Positions 1-7,903 of a stretch of DNA of 21,653 nucleotides are shown in pieces. Origin of the DNA: a virus. A program made the translations under genes and the position numbers. Under the pieces are notes generated by a model that had not been told where the DNA came from, made no database searches, and saw only the letters and a list, made by a program, of their open reading frames with translations. The stretch covers positions 1 through 21,653 of the IMG/VR virus record IMGVR_UViG_3300033155_003174. The stretch is one strand, 5' to 3'. Position 1 is the stretch's first letter. Every line of letters starts with the position of its first letter.

Positions 1-663
1 GGAGTTCATTATATACTTTCGGAAGATGCAAAAATTTATAAAACGGGAGGTTGGGACAAGATTCTTGCCCATGCAGGGGGAGTACATAATCGGAAATCAA
101 TCGGGGTGGAGGTGGTAAGCCCTTTTTACGGAGCGGTTTACAAAGGTCCGCATGCCGCCGATGTAGCTACATATTGGCCCATTCCCCCGATTAGAGCACC
201 TTGGGCTCATTACAATGTCGGCCAAGAGCAAACATATCTTTTACCATCAGAGGCACAATTTGAATCAACATGGCAACTAACACTACAAATTACATCATCT
301 CCACTAATTAATGTACCTTTAAAATTTTTAGGGCTCGACAAAGCAAATAACAGATTTGTTATTACTGGTCTTCAAAATTATCGAAAAGCAAAGGGCCCAG
401 GTATTTACGCGCATTCCTATATTGGCCACTCAGACGGAGCCGTCTTGGTATTATATTGTTATCTTAGATCTAAATTTGGTGTAGATAAGGGTCCTGGACT
501 TGAACCAGCAGTGGCTTTTAATTTAGTGAGGGAGTTGATGAAAGCAACAAACTTACATAAAACCCCAACTAATTATTGGGCAGATTTAAATTTAATTCCC
601 AATTTTAACGATCTTGTGGCCACCAGTTTTGTCCCTGGACAAGTAGCCACAGAACTTGGTTGA
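1..663 (+). CDS. N-acetylmuramoyl-L-alanine amidase (Amidase_2 type), 5'-truncated
   Basis: The reading frame is open from base 1 and ends at TGA 661-663, so about 220 C-terminal residues are visible and the true start lies upstream. A GTG at 106 is only an internal Val codon: the upstream in-frame residues continue the same domain. The block GVHYILSEDAKIYK, then HAGGVHNRKSIGVEVV (about residues 24-39 of the fragment), matches the Amidase_2 pattern of a substrate-contacting His followed by N-x-x-S-I-G-[IV]-E. Further on, GIYAHSYIGHSDGA supplies a likely second zinc His (codon 412-414) and an Asp in the position of the third ligand (codon 433-435). The first zinc His would lie upstream of the window. 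The family cleaves the amide bond between N-acetylmuramic acid and the peptide stem of peptidoglycan. Placed just before baseplate genes, it may be a tail-borne wall-degrading enzyme, but a free endolysin is equally possible. Confidence 0.72.
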   Translation, partial: GVHYILSEDAKIYKTGGWDKILAHAGGVHNRKSIGVEVVSPFYGAVYKGPHAADVATYWPIPPIRAPWAHYNVGQEQTYLLPSEAQFESTWQLTLQITSSPLINVPLKFLGLDKANNRFVITGLQNYRKAKGPGIYAHSYIGHSDGAVLVLYCYLRSKFGVDKGPGLEPAVAFNLVRELMKATNLHKTPTNYWADLNLIPNFNDLVATSFVPGQVATELG

Positions 664-692
664 GACGGAATCAGAAATAACATAGCATAATG

Positions 693-697
693 AGGAA
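693..697 (+). promoter_or_regulatory. Ribosome binding site for the 321-residue protein
   Basis: AGGAA stands 7 bases before the ATG at 705 and supports that start. It sits in the 41-base gap after the amidase gene, the longest non-coding stretch in the window. The gap shows no hairpin followed by a T run and no convincing -35/-10 pair, so transcription probably reads through. Confidence 0.6.
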
Positions 698-704
698 ATT
701 TTAA

Positions 705-1670
705 ATGGGGAAAACATTAAATAAAATAGGCGGTGGAAATTCTGGTAAAAAAATGAGGACTGTTGGTGTTAAAAAATTATTACCACAAGAAATACAAGAT
801 CAGATTCAAGAAAATAAACTCACAACTGCTCAACGCGCCGCTTGGTTGGGGGTAAACGGGAATAATTATCCCAATCCGTCTCCGACCTATTTGCCTATAA
901 AAAGAGCAAAAGTCATAAAAAAATATGACTCCTATATAACTTTGGGCGGAGACGCCCCGCAGGGCCCTGGAAGTGGATATTCTTCGCTAGGCGGCCGATG
1001 TTCTAGTATTGATCTTGTTACAGGAAGATTGTCTTCTGTCATAGATGCATCGACAGACCCAAAATTATATGCATTAGACAACTTTGATTTAGATGCTGCA
1101 AGAATTTATATATGCCAGAGAACAGATGTTGATGATAACTTCGGTTTTGTCGATGGAAATGTGGGTAATTCCAAAGCTAGATCCGCGATCGCCGCAAAAG
1201 CTGACGCAATTCGTATACATGGTCGAGAGGGTATCAAACTTATAACTTCGGCCCCAGGCGATGCAAACTCTGCGGGTGGAGAAATAAATACTATATATGG
1301 CATCGATCTTATAGCTGGGAATAATGATAGCGATCTTCAACCGATTCCAAAGGGGGATCACTTGGTAAAGGTTTTAGAAGAGACTATATATCATATAGGT
1401 ATCCTTTATAGTACAGTGTTTTCTATATCTCAGGCAATAAACTCCTTTTCTATATCTTTGGCCTCGCATACTCATATCGGTAATATTGGGGCGCCGACAG
1501 CCCCCTCTATTGAATTAATACCCGCCGCCTTAAAATTGGGCAAAACCATAGTTCAGGATGGATTGTTGAGTAGTATGCAAGAGAGATTAAATTCAGCAAT
1601 CCTTGAATTAAATACATTATATTCTTTGGGATCCGATTATATTAATAGCGATCTAAATAGGACAAACTAA
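705..1670 (+). CDS. Putative baseplate- or spike-associated virion structural protein, 321 aa
   Basis: I do not recognise a named T4 counterpart. The N-terminal 40 residues are basic and Lys/Gly-rich. Residues about 75-105 have a glycine-rich SGYSSLGGRCSSIDLVTGR block. The middle (about 160-215) alternates short beta-type stretches with Gly/Asn turns (ADAIRIHGREGIKLITSAPG, IYGIDLIAGNN), as in beta-helical or prism-like phage spike and hub parts. Residues about 250-270 contain ASHTHIGNIGAPTAPS; a His-Thr-His motif followed by a G-x-PT turn recurs in phage baseplate spike and hub proteins. The C-terminus is helical. The start has an AGGAA site 7 bases upstream, and the stop directly abuts the next ATG. 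From memory similar proteins occur in marine myoviruses, where they are labelled only as structural. A role at the baseplate is inferred from position and composition; the specific role is unknown. Confidence 0.55.
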   Translation: MGKTLNKIGGGNSGKKMRTVGVKKLLPQEIQDQIQENKLTTAQRAAWLGVNGNNYPNPSPTYLPIKRAKVIKKYDSYITLGGDAPQGPGSGYSSLGGRCSSIDLVTGRLSSVIDASTDPKLYALDNFDLDAARIYICQRTDVDDNFGFVDGNVGNSKARSAIAAKADAIRIHGREGIKLITSAPGDANSAGGEINTIYGIDLIAGNNDSDLQPIPKGDHLVKVLEETIYHIGILYSTVFSISQAINSFSISLASHTHIGNIGAPTAPSIELIPAALKLGKTIVQDGLLSSMQERLNSAILELNTLYSLGSDYINSDLNRTN

Positions 1671-4600
1671 ATGTCATCACTTGGAGATATTAAAACTCTT
1701 ATAGAAGAAATTTTTATAAAAGAGGGAATAAAAAAAGAATTTATTAATGCATCTTCTATGAAAGGGATAATAGAAAACGACTACTTAACCCCAGAATTTC
1801 GTCCGTGGGAGGAGTTTACGGAGGAAGAAAAAGGAAACGTTCTTCCTCCTGGCCTTGAACCGGAGGGCCGCGAAAGAGACCGGAGAAAGGCTTGGACAGG
1901 AAAAAATACAGAGTCTTCTTTGAGCCCCGAAGAAAAGAAATCTCTAAAAGAATTAAAGACAGCAAGGACTATTTCATACGCACTCCTCATCGCTGCCGGA
2001 GCCTCCACCATCGGAGGAGGCGGCATTGCCGCGCCGGCGGTTGCCACACATTCGAATGCGGTCATACAATTAACTAAAAAAATAAGAGCCCTAGAGGGCG
2101 CCGTAGCTATTAAAAATCAATTAGATAGATTTTTATTGATTTCAGATGACACTCTCCAACTTAATGGTTTTTTAAATAAAAATGATGTTAACTCTAATTT
2201 AAAATCTTTATTATTAAAATATTTTTATGAAAGACTTCTAAAAGATGCTAGCTTAAAAAGACTGTTGATCTTTCTGACAGCATTATTCAGCGCAGAAATC
2301 GATGATATATCCATTTATACTCCGTATATTACTCTTGATGGTTTATTTTTAAGTTATTTTAATAATTCTCATAGTAGTTTGGAATCTTTTTTCAAAAGTA
2401 TTGAAGTAGATGAAGACAAGAAGAGAATGTATAGAAGTATAGGGTATTCTAATCCTGGTGTACAGGCGAAAAACCACATCCCAGTTCTCGGCCTTATTCC
2501 CACGGACATATCATCAGGTTATTACGAACAGGGCGATACGCTTAGTTCTTATATCTCTGATGGCTTGGAAAAAATAATTGAAGAACAAGAGCTTCCCCTA
2601 ATAGATCCAAATGGGGAATATTTTAGAAAATATTTTGATAATGATTTTGCTAATAATTTAGCTTCTACTCTGGCGAAACAATATGGTGACGATGACGAAA
2701 TAAAAGCGCTTTATGGGAATTTTTTAAAATTAATAGGATACACTCAAGAAGAAGTCGATAGATTTTTATATCTTTTTGTGTTCCCAGAACTTGATTTCAG
2801 CGAATGTTCACCAGAACCAGAAATTGTAGAAGAAGTTCCGGAAGATGAGTCAACTCCAGAAGATAGCTATGAACCAATTCCTCCTGATTGGACCACAATG
2901 GAGTCGGAAAAAATTTATTATAATGAGTCCGAGCTTTCTTATGCCCTATCTTTTGTAACAAATTACGAAACCACTACTGATAAAAATATCGAAGATATTA
3001 AAAAAGAATATAAAAATCAGATAACTGAGGAAATGCTACGGCTCTTAAACAAGGATTATGATCAAAGCGAATTTGATAAAATGGTTTCAAAATTAAATAT
3101 AAAATCATATTATATTAACCCGACTCCGCTTTTAAAAATAAAATTATTAGCCTATTTGCATAAAACAGATGTGAATTCTTTAGAAGACACTGTTGATGCT
3201 CCTTCTGAGGTTGAAGAGACATTAATATATAACATCAAGGATCTTTTTGGGAATTTAGAATTTTTTGTAAATTTAATGAAGACCTATGAGCAACGCCTTA
3301 TAGTGGATCTTTTAAGGGGAAATTCTCTATATTATGTCGGGCTTAATTTTTCTCAAGAAGCCAATTTTGTGAGTGAATTTTCTGATAATTTAAATCAACT
3401 AATTAAATCTAATATAAAAAATTCTGATCCTTTTGACTTTATTCAAATTTCTTTTGTAGGTACATCAATAACCTCTGCCGTCTTAACGAGAGATGGATAT
3501 AAAAATAAAAAAATTATTAGTGGCCTTAAATCATTTTCCTCAAGCTCTCCCCAAACTAGAGAGAGGACTATAAATTTTGTTAAAAATATAAATATAATAG
3601 TGGAAACAATCAATGAGAAAACAGATTTAAAGTACAGTGAATTTATAAATTTATTTTTCAACCCGCGCCCGATAGTAAAAGAGACAAAAAATACCTTACA
3701 AAGCTATTCGTCGGGCATTTCTCAGCCAAACAAACTTGCTTCCTTGGAGGAGGTTGGAAAAAGATCTCTTGATGCACTAGCTAGCGAAGTAAAGAGGGGG
3801 TATGTACAATTTTCATGTCTTACTGAAGATCAAAAGAAAGAATTAGATAAAAAGATAGACGATGACGAAAATTTAGAAAAAAAGGAAAAATTTGGAGAAC
3901 AATTCCAGGTAGCTTTTGAAGATAGATTTTTTAATGAAGTTCCTGATGTTTTTAAAAAAATATCCAAAGAAGGCGGTAAAAAAGCAGTTGATGCTCTAGG
4001 CAAGGAGTTATTATCAAGACTTGGATTATGCGGCCTTGGTGATTTAGCTTCTTTAGCATCAAACTCATTATTTGCCTTTTTAAATCCTCAAGAATATAAT
4101 GATGAAATGATTAAATGTGCAATTTCAAAGTTGGACCCTGAAACGGCCAGAAAATTTTATAACAAAGTGAAAGGCGCCCAAATATTAGCTAGTGCTGAAC
4201 AGGGAACAGGATTTTTAGAAACTTACAGAACTCTTGTCGGAGACACTTTATTACCCTGGGATGCAACTGTTCCAACTGGAAGGAGGAATGTCCCAGAATC
4301 AGAAGCCAATTTATTGGCCAACTTGCCCGGTGATTATGATCTGAGAATACGAGCATTCGCAGATGCCATTACTTTGAGTTTTGATACAACACAATTATTA
4401 CAATTATTTAGTAGTATTCAGGGGGGAGAATGGATAAAGTATTTTATAGAAATCTCAGATTCAATTATAAGAGAATGTAAAATTATTGGAGGAGAAGGGG
4501 TCTTAACAACCGTTAATCCAAAGGCAACAGGTCAAGCTTTTAATTTTTGCTCCGATGAAAAGGCAAAAATTAAGTGGCCAAAATTACCAAAGATTCCCAA

Positions 4601-7496
4601 GACTAAATCATCAACCATAGCCGACGCAATTGCTGATAACGCCAAAGAAATAATTATAAATTTGGCAATTAAGCTCATAATTGCAGCTTTTAAAACATTA
4701 CTCAAAAGTGTGGCGGCAACTCTTTCTGGGGATGCTAATTCTCTCAAGCAAGGAAAAACAATACCGGATTTTTTCCAAGATGGTACATATTTTTATAGAG
4801 TTATTAGAGAATCATCTGAAAAGGCCAGCATTACAGAGGAAGAAATAAATGAGAGCGTACTGGAAACGCTACAAGAGTTACAAATTGTCAATGGTGATGA
4901 AATTTCTGCTGATTCTGTGGGGAAATTTATATCCAATACCTCCATTGTTGTCGGAGAGAGACAAAAAATAGATTTGCTAAAAGGAGAATCAAGTCGATCT
5001 ACCAAAAAAGACATCTTAGAAGCTAATCAATCCAATAATCTTGGAGAAATTTTAGCGAAAGATTCTTCAAAAATTGATGATTTATTCAGTGCCATTGGTC
5101 AAAATGTTAATTTACAAAAACAAGAAGATAATCTTACAGATCAAATAGAAAATGCCAATGTAAGCTCTATTTTTTGTTTCGAAGATGACGATCCTTTTTC
5201 ATCTGCTTTAAAAGAAAACAAAGGTATCGGAGAAGAAGAAGCAGAAGAACAAAAAAAAGAGAAACTAGAAAGAGAAAAAGAGAAATTATGCAATTATATG
5301 GATATGATTTCTAGTCCAATAGCTCCCATATTCGGAAAGGCATTTCAGAAAGTTCTTGGAAAAGATGGACCCATTTACGGAACTCTGGAGGCAGAAAAAT
5401 TTAATATTTTTAAAGATAGTTTAAAAAAATCGTATGCTTTAATGGCAAACCCCTTTTCGGCAGATCTTTACGATCCAAAAACAGGACTTTTAGAATTAAT
5501 ATTACACAGCGATGATGGATATGGTTATACCAGAAGTGATTCCAAAGGAGACCCTATCGCAGGCGATGCTCTGGAAACAATATCATCGAATATTAGAGAT
5601 GGAACAAATTTTGTTTATCAACCAGTGATTTCAGATGGAGAAGAAAAAAAATTATCTTATGAAAAAGAATTTAATATATATTCTTTTGGTTTTACGGCTA
5701 TTGGCGGTACTTCTGGGGGGACTGGTAAGGCGGGTATTACTGAAACGCTCTCAAGCGGTGCTAGTACCGGCGGAGAGCGAAAGCTACGATTGGAAGAATA
5801 TTCGAATGGGAATATAAAAATTTATATTGGTCCTCAGCTTATTGTAGAATATACTCTTAAACAAAATCTTGTATCACAAACATCTATTCTTCCCCCTTAT
5901 TTAATATGGCCTCCTCCACCTGATTATTCACGAAGCGCCAGCAGGATGTACGAGATATTATTAGAAAATTTAAATATTTCAAATGAAGATTTTGATAAAG
6001 AGTCTATCGCATCTGATATAATAGAAAATAATTTTACTTGGTTAATAGAAAAATATTATTCATATGTACAAGGCGCCATGTTGGATAGCGCTTCTTTTAC
6101 TTTTAATGATTGGAAGAATATTTATCCCAAATTTACACAAAGTAAAATACAAAAATTATTAGGCATTGATGATATAATAGAAAAAAGTTCCTTTCTGTAT
6201 CAAAGAATGGACATAGATCCGAGAGTGGTGGAGACTAAAAAGGATTTATTTTATGAATCTCCATTCGATATTGTTTTATCCAAAGAAGATTCTGTAAGCG
6301 TTTCAATCTTAACCGAATTGATGGTTAGAACTTATGCATTAGAATTTATGTTGAAATCATTCTTCACTTTCAGAGCATTTTCAGAAAAGTTTTTTGAAAA
6401 GCAGGATATAATTTCAAATTATATTATAAGAGAGATGAAAAAAGACCTTGGAGATAATTATAATTTTTTTGTGAACTTGGCAATGCAGCTTTATTTACAA
6501 AAGATCAATCTTGGAATAACTGATTTTAATAATCCAGATACCTCAGAATCTTATAGTAAATTAAGTGAAAATTTGGTAAATTTTCGTTTTGAACAAAGAA
6601 CAGATATAGATAATTTTTTAAATGATAATTCAAAATCGATCACGGCTTTAATGTCGGATTTTTCAGAAGATATTATATCACAAACTATAGCTAGCTTCAG
6701 AGATGTTTTTAGTTCTTTTCTAGTAGTGCTCGATCAATTTATTTTAGGCCCCCTATTACAGAATCGTGCCTATGATGTTGTCGACACTATTATAGATGCC
6801 AATCCGGATTTACCACAGCATGCTATTTTTAAGAGCAGCACTGCGAGTGATTATAAAAAAACTAATATTATTTTAGAAAAATATATTATAATTGAAGATA
6901 AAGAAAATGTTCCAGATAGTGTCTCCAGCATTGTAAAAAATAGGAGCGAAGAACTCTTTGGAGTTGTTAATTTAAATTCGTGGAAAACATATTTAGATGC
7001 TAATAAAGATTCTTTTGAATCTTATCAAATAGGTGACCTGTGGAAATCATGGAAATTCGGAATAAGATTATCATATGTGATGCCACCTTTCATAAATTCA
7101 GATTCGGGAGTTACCAGAGAAGAAAGACAGCGAGATAAAGCTTATAGAATCTCTATACGAGTCTCATCGGGTGGCTTATCTTACACTCTCATACCACTTG
7201 TTAAGGCGGAAATAGAAATCAACGAACAGAAGATTATACCGGGCGTTGTTAACCAATTTGATTTATCGTGTTTAATCTATGATTTATCTAAAAAAGAAGA
7301 ATATAAAAAATTATTCACAGATGCCATAGACATTGAAACTTTAATTTCTTTATTAACTATTTATAGTGTGGATAATTTTGTACCTTTATTGGGAGAAGCG
7401 GGAAATCCAAGTTCTGACTTAGATGAGTGGAACAAAAACCCGCAAACTTTTCAAAATATGAAAAATACTATTTTAGAACTTTTGGAGGATTTTTAA
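1671..7496 (+). CDS. Giant virion structural protein of unknown function, 1,941 aa
   Basis: The ATG follows the previous TAA with no gap; a weak AGGAC (about 1658-1662) precedes it. It is mostly helical and AT-rich in coding. Visible features in order: a charged N-terminus; a hydrophobic Ala/Gly segment at about residues 101-127; an acidic Pro/Glu linker at about 379-405; a block with CGLGDLASLASNSLFAFLN near 787; a hydrophobic or amphipathic helix at about 991-1017; a Glu/Lys-rich probable coiled coil at about 1188-1207; a Gly/Ser/Thr-rich loop at about 1344-1370; and a C-terminal beta-rich region (about 1793-1910) with GIRLSYVMPPF and LLTIYSVDNFVPLLG. It lacks the long uninterrupted coiled coil typical of tape measure proteins, so I do not call it one. 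It sits directly upstream of gp25 with a one-base overlap, so a baseplate-associated role is likely, but only by context. Predicted mass is above 200 kDa. Confidence 0.6.
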   Translation: MSSLGDIKTLIEEIFIKEGIKKEFINASSMKGIIENDYLTPEFRPWEEFTEEEKGNVLPPGLEPEGRERDRRKAWTGKNTESSLSPEEKKSLKELKTARTISYALLIAAGASTIGGGGIAAPAVATHSNAVIQLTKKIRALEGAVAIKNQLDRFLLISDDTLQLNGFLNKNDVNSNLKSLLLKYFYERLLKDASLKRLLIFLTALFSAEIDDISIYTPYITLDGLFLSYFNNSHSSLESFFKSIEVDEDKKRMYRSIGYSNPGVQAKNHIPVLGLIPTDISSGYYEQGDTLSSYISDGLEKIIEEQELPLIDPNGEYFRKYFDNDFANNLASTLAKQYGDDDEIKALYGNFLKLIGYTQEEVDRFLYLFVFPELDFSECSPEPEIVEEVPEDESTPEDSYEPIPPDWTTMESEKIYYNESELSYALSFVTNYETTTDKNIEDIKKEYKNQITEEMLRLLNKDYDQSEFDKMVSKLNIKSYYINPTPLLKIKLLAYLHKTDVNSLEDTVDAPSEVEETLIYNIKDLFGNLEFFVNLMKTYEQRLIVDLLRGNSLYYVGLNFSQEANFVSEFSDNLNQLIKSNIKNSDPFDFIQISFVGTSITSAVLTRDGYKNKKIISGLKSFSSSSPQTRERTINFVKNINIIVETINEKTDLKYSEFINLFFNPRPIVKETKNTLQSYSSGISQPNKLASLEEVGKRSLDALASEVKRGYVQFSCLTEDQKKELDKKIDDDENLEKKEKFGEQFQVAFEDRFFNEVPDVFKKISKEGGKKAVDALGKELLSRLGLCGLGDLASLASNSLFAFLNPQEYNDEMIKCAISKLDPETARKFYNKVKGAQILASAEQGTGFLETYRTLVGDTLLPWDATVPTGRRNVPESEANLLANLPGDYDLRIRAFADAITLSFDTTQLLQLFSSIQGGEWIKYFIEISDSIIRECKIIGGEGVLTTVNPKATGQAFNFCSDEKAKIKWPKLPKIPKTKSSTIADAIADNAKEIIINLAIKLIIAAFKTLLKSVAATLSGDANSLKQGKTIPDFFQDGTYFYRVIRESSEKASITEEEINESVLETLQELQIVNGDEISADSVGKFISNTSIVVGERQKIDLLKGESSRSTKKDILEANQSNNLGEILAKDSSKIDDLFSAIGQNVNLQKQEDNLTDQIENANVSSIFCFEDDDPFSSALKENKGIGEEEAEEQKKEKLEREKEKLCNYMDMISSPIAPIFGKAFQKVLGKDGPIYGTLEAEKFNIFKDSLKKSYALMANPFSADLYDPKTGLLELILHSDDGYGYTRSDSKGDPIAGDALETISSNIRDGTNFVYQPVISDGEEKKLSYEKEFNIYSFGFTAIGGTSGGTGKAGITETLSSGASTGGERKLRLEEYSNGNIKIYIGPQLIVEYTLKQNLVSQTSILPPYLIWPPPPDYSRSASRMYEILLENLNISNEDFDKESIASDIIENNFTWLIEKYYSYVQGAMLDSASFTFNDWKNIYPKFTQSKIQKLLGIDDIIEKSSFLYQRMDIDPRVVETKKDLFYESPFDIVLSKEDSVSVSILTELMVRTYALEFMLKSFFTFRAFSEKFFEKQDIISNYIIREMKKDLGDNYNFFVNLAMQLYLQKINLGITDFNNPDTSESYSKLSENLVNFRFEQRTDIDNFLNDNSKSITALMSDFSEDIISQTIASFRDVFSSFLVVLDQFILGPLLQNRAYDVVDTIIDANPDLPQHAIFKSSTASDYKKTNIILEKYIIIEDKENVPDSVSSIVKNRSEELFGVVNLNSWKTYLDANKDSFESYQIGDLWKSWKFGIRLSYVMPPFINSDSGVTREERQRDKAYRISIRVSSGGLSYTLIPLVKAEIEINEQKIIPGVVNQFDLSCLIYDLSKKEEYKKLFTDAIDIETLISLLTIYSVDNFVPLLGEAGNPSSDLDEWNKNPQTFQNMKNTILELLEDF
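7484..7488 (+). promoter_or_regulatory. Strong Shine-Dalgarno setting the gp25 start
   Basis: GGAGG lies 7 bases before the ATG at 7496, inside the last codons of the 1,941-residue gene. It decides between this ATG and an in-frame GTG at 7427, which would overlap the upstream gene by 70 bases, has no comparable site, and would add 23 residues not expected in this family. Confidence 0.75.
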
Positions 7497-7879
7497 TGGC
7501 TAGTGGTCTTTCTGTTTTTTTGCCATTAACTTTTAGCGAGAAGGATGGGCCTTATTTTTTGAATAAGACTATCAAAGAGTTAGCAAAACAAAACTTGAAA
7601 ATGGTTATTCTCACAAATCCCGGTGAAAGAATGATGAATCCAGAATTTGGAGTGGGAATTAGTAGATTTATATTTGAAAACAAAGAATCTGGTTTTGAAT
7701 CGGATATAATTGGAAAAATAAACTCACAAGTTTCAAAACATATACCCTATGTGAATTTAATATCTGTAGATGTCCGGGATTCTACTGAATTTGGGGATCA
7801 GATATTGGTTACTATCGAATATTCCATTCCAACCGAACAAAAAAAACAGATTTTAAACTTAATGTTGAATAACACTTAA
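7496..7879 (+). CDS. gp25: Baseplate wedge protein, GPW/gp25 family, 127 aa
   Basis: This is a member of the GPW/gp25 family, the small wedge protein that in contractile tails sits at the baseplate inner ring and helps nucleate sheath assembly. The family core is clear: LKMVILTNPGERMMNPEFG at residues 34-52, with the PGER (42-45) and PEFG (49-52) motifs, followed by a C-terminal beta hairpin (residues about 85-112). At 127 residues it is close to T4 gp25 (132). The ATG overlaps the preceding TAA by one base (TAATG) and has a strong GGAGG 7 bases upstream, which fixes the start. It is followed 24 bases later by the gp6-like gene, matching the usual W-J order. In T4 and related injection machines gp25 packs against the gp6 dimer and gp7. 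The assignment rests on motif, length and neighbours. Confidence 0.9.
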   Translation: MASGLSVFLPLTFSEKDGPYFLNKTIKELAKQNLKMVILTNPGERMMNPEFGVGISRFIFENKESGFESDIIGKINSQVSKHIPYVNLISVDVRDSTEFGDQILVTIEYSIPTEQKKQILNLMLNNT

Positions 7880-7890
7880 TATTAAAGGGC

Positions 7891-7895
7891 AGGAA
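7891..7895 (+). promoter_or_regulatory. Ribosome binding site for the gp6-like gene
   Basis: AGGAA lies 8 bases before ATG 7904, in the 24-base gap after gp25. The gap is too short to hold a terminator and has no visible promoter. Confidence 0.6.
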
Positions 7896-7903
7896 TTTAT
7901 AAA

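Noticed and set aside
106-663. Amidase starting at GTG 106
   Set aside because: The frame stays open to base 1 and the upstream codons encode conserved Amidase_2 residues, so 106 is internal.
1185-1192. GCGATCGC, the HIP1 octamer frequent in many cyanobacteria
   Set aside because: Only one copy was seen, which is too little to suggest a cyanobacterial host.
7427-7495. In-frame GTG start that would extend the gp25-like protein by 23 residues
   Set aside because: It overlaps the upstream gene by 70 bases and has no good ribosome binding site, while ATG 7496 has a strong GGAGG at the right spacing and gives the family's usual length.
1671-7496. Tape measure protein call for the 1,941-residue gene
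   Set aside because: The protein is large and has hydrophobic stretches, but lacks long continuous helices and has Pro-rich, Gly-rich and beta-rich parts; position before gp25 alone is not enough.
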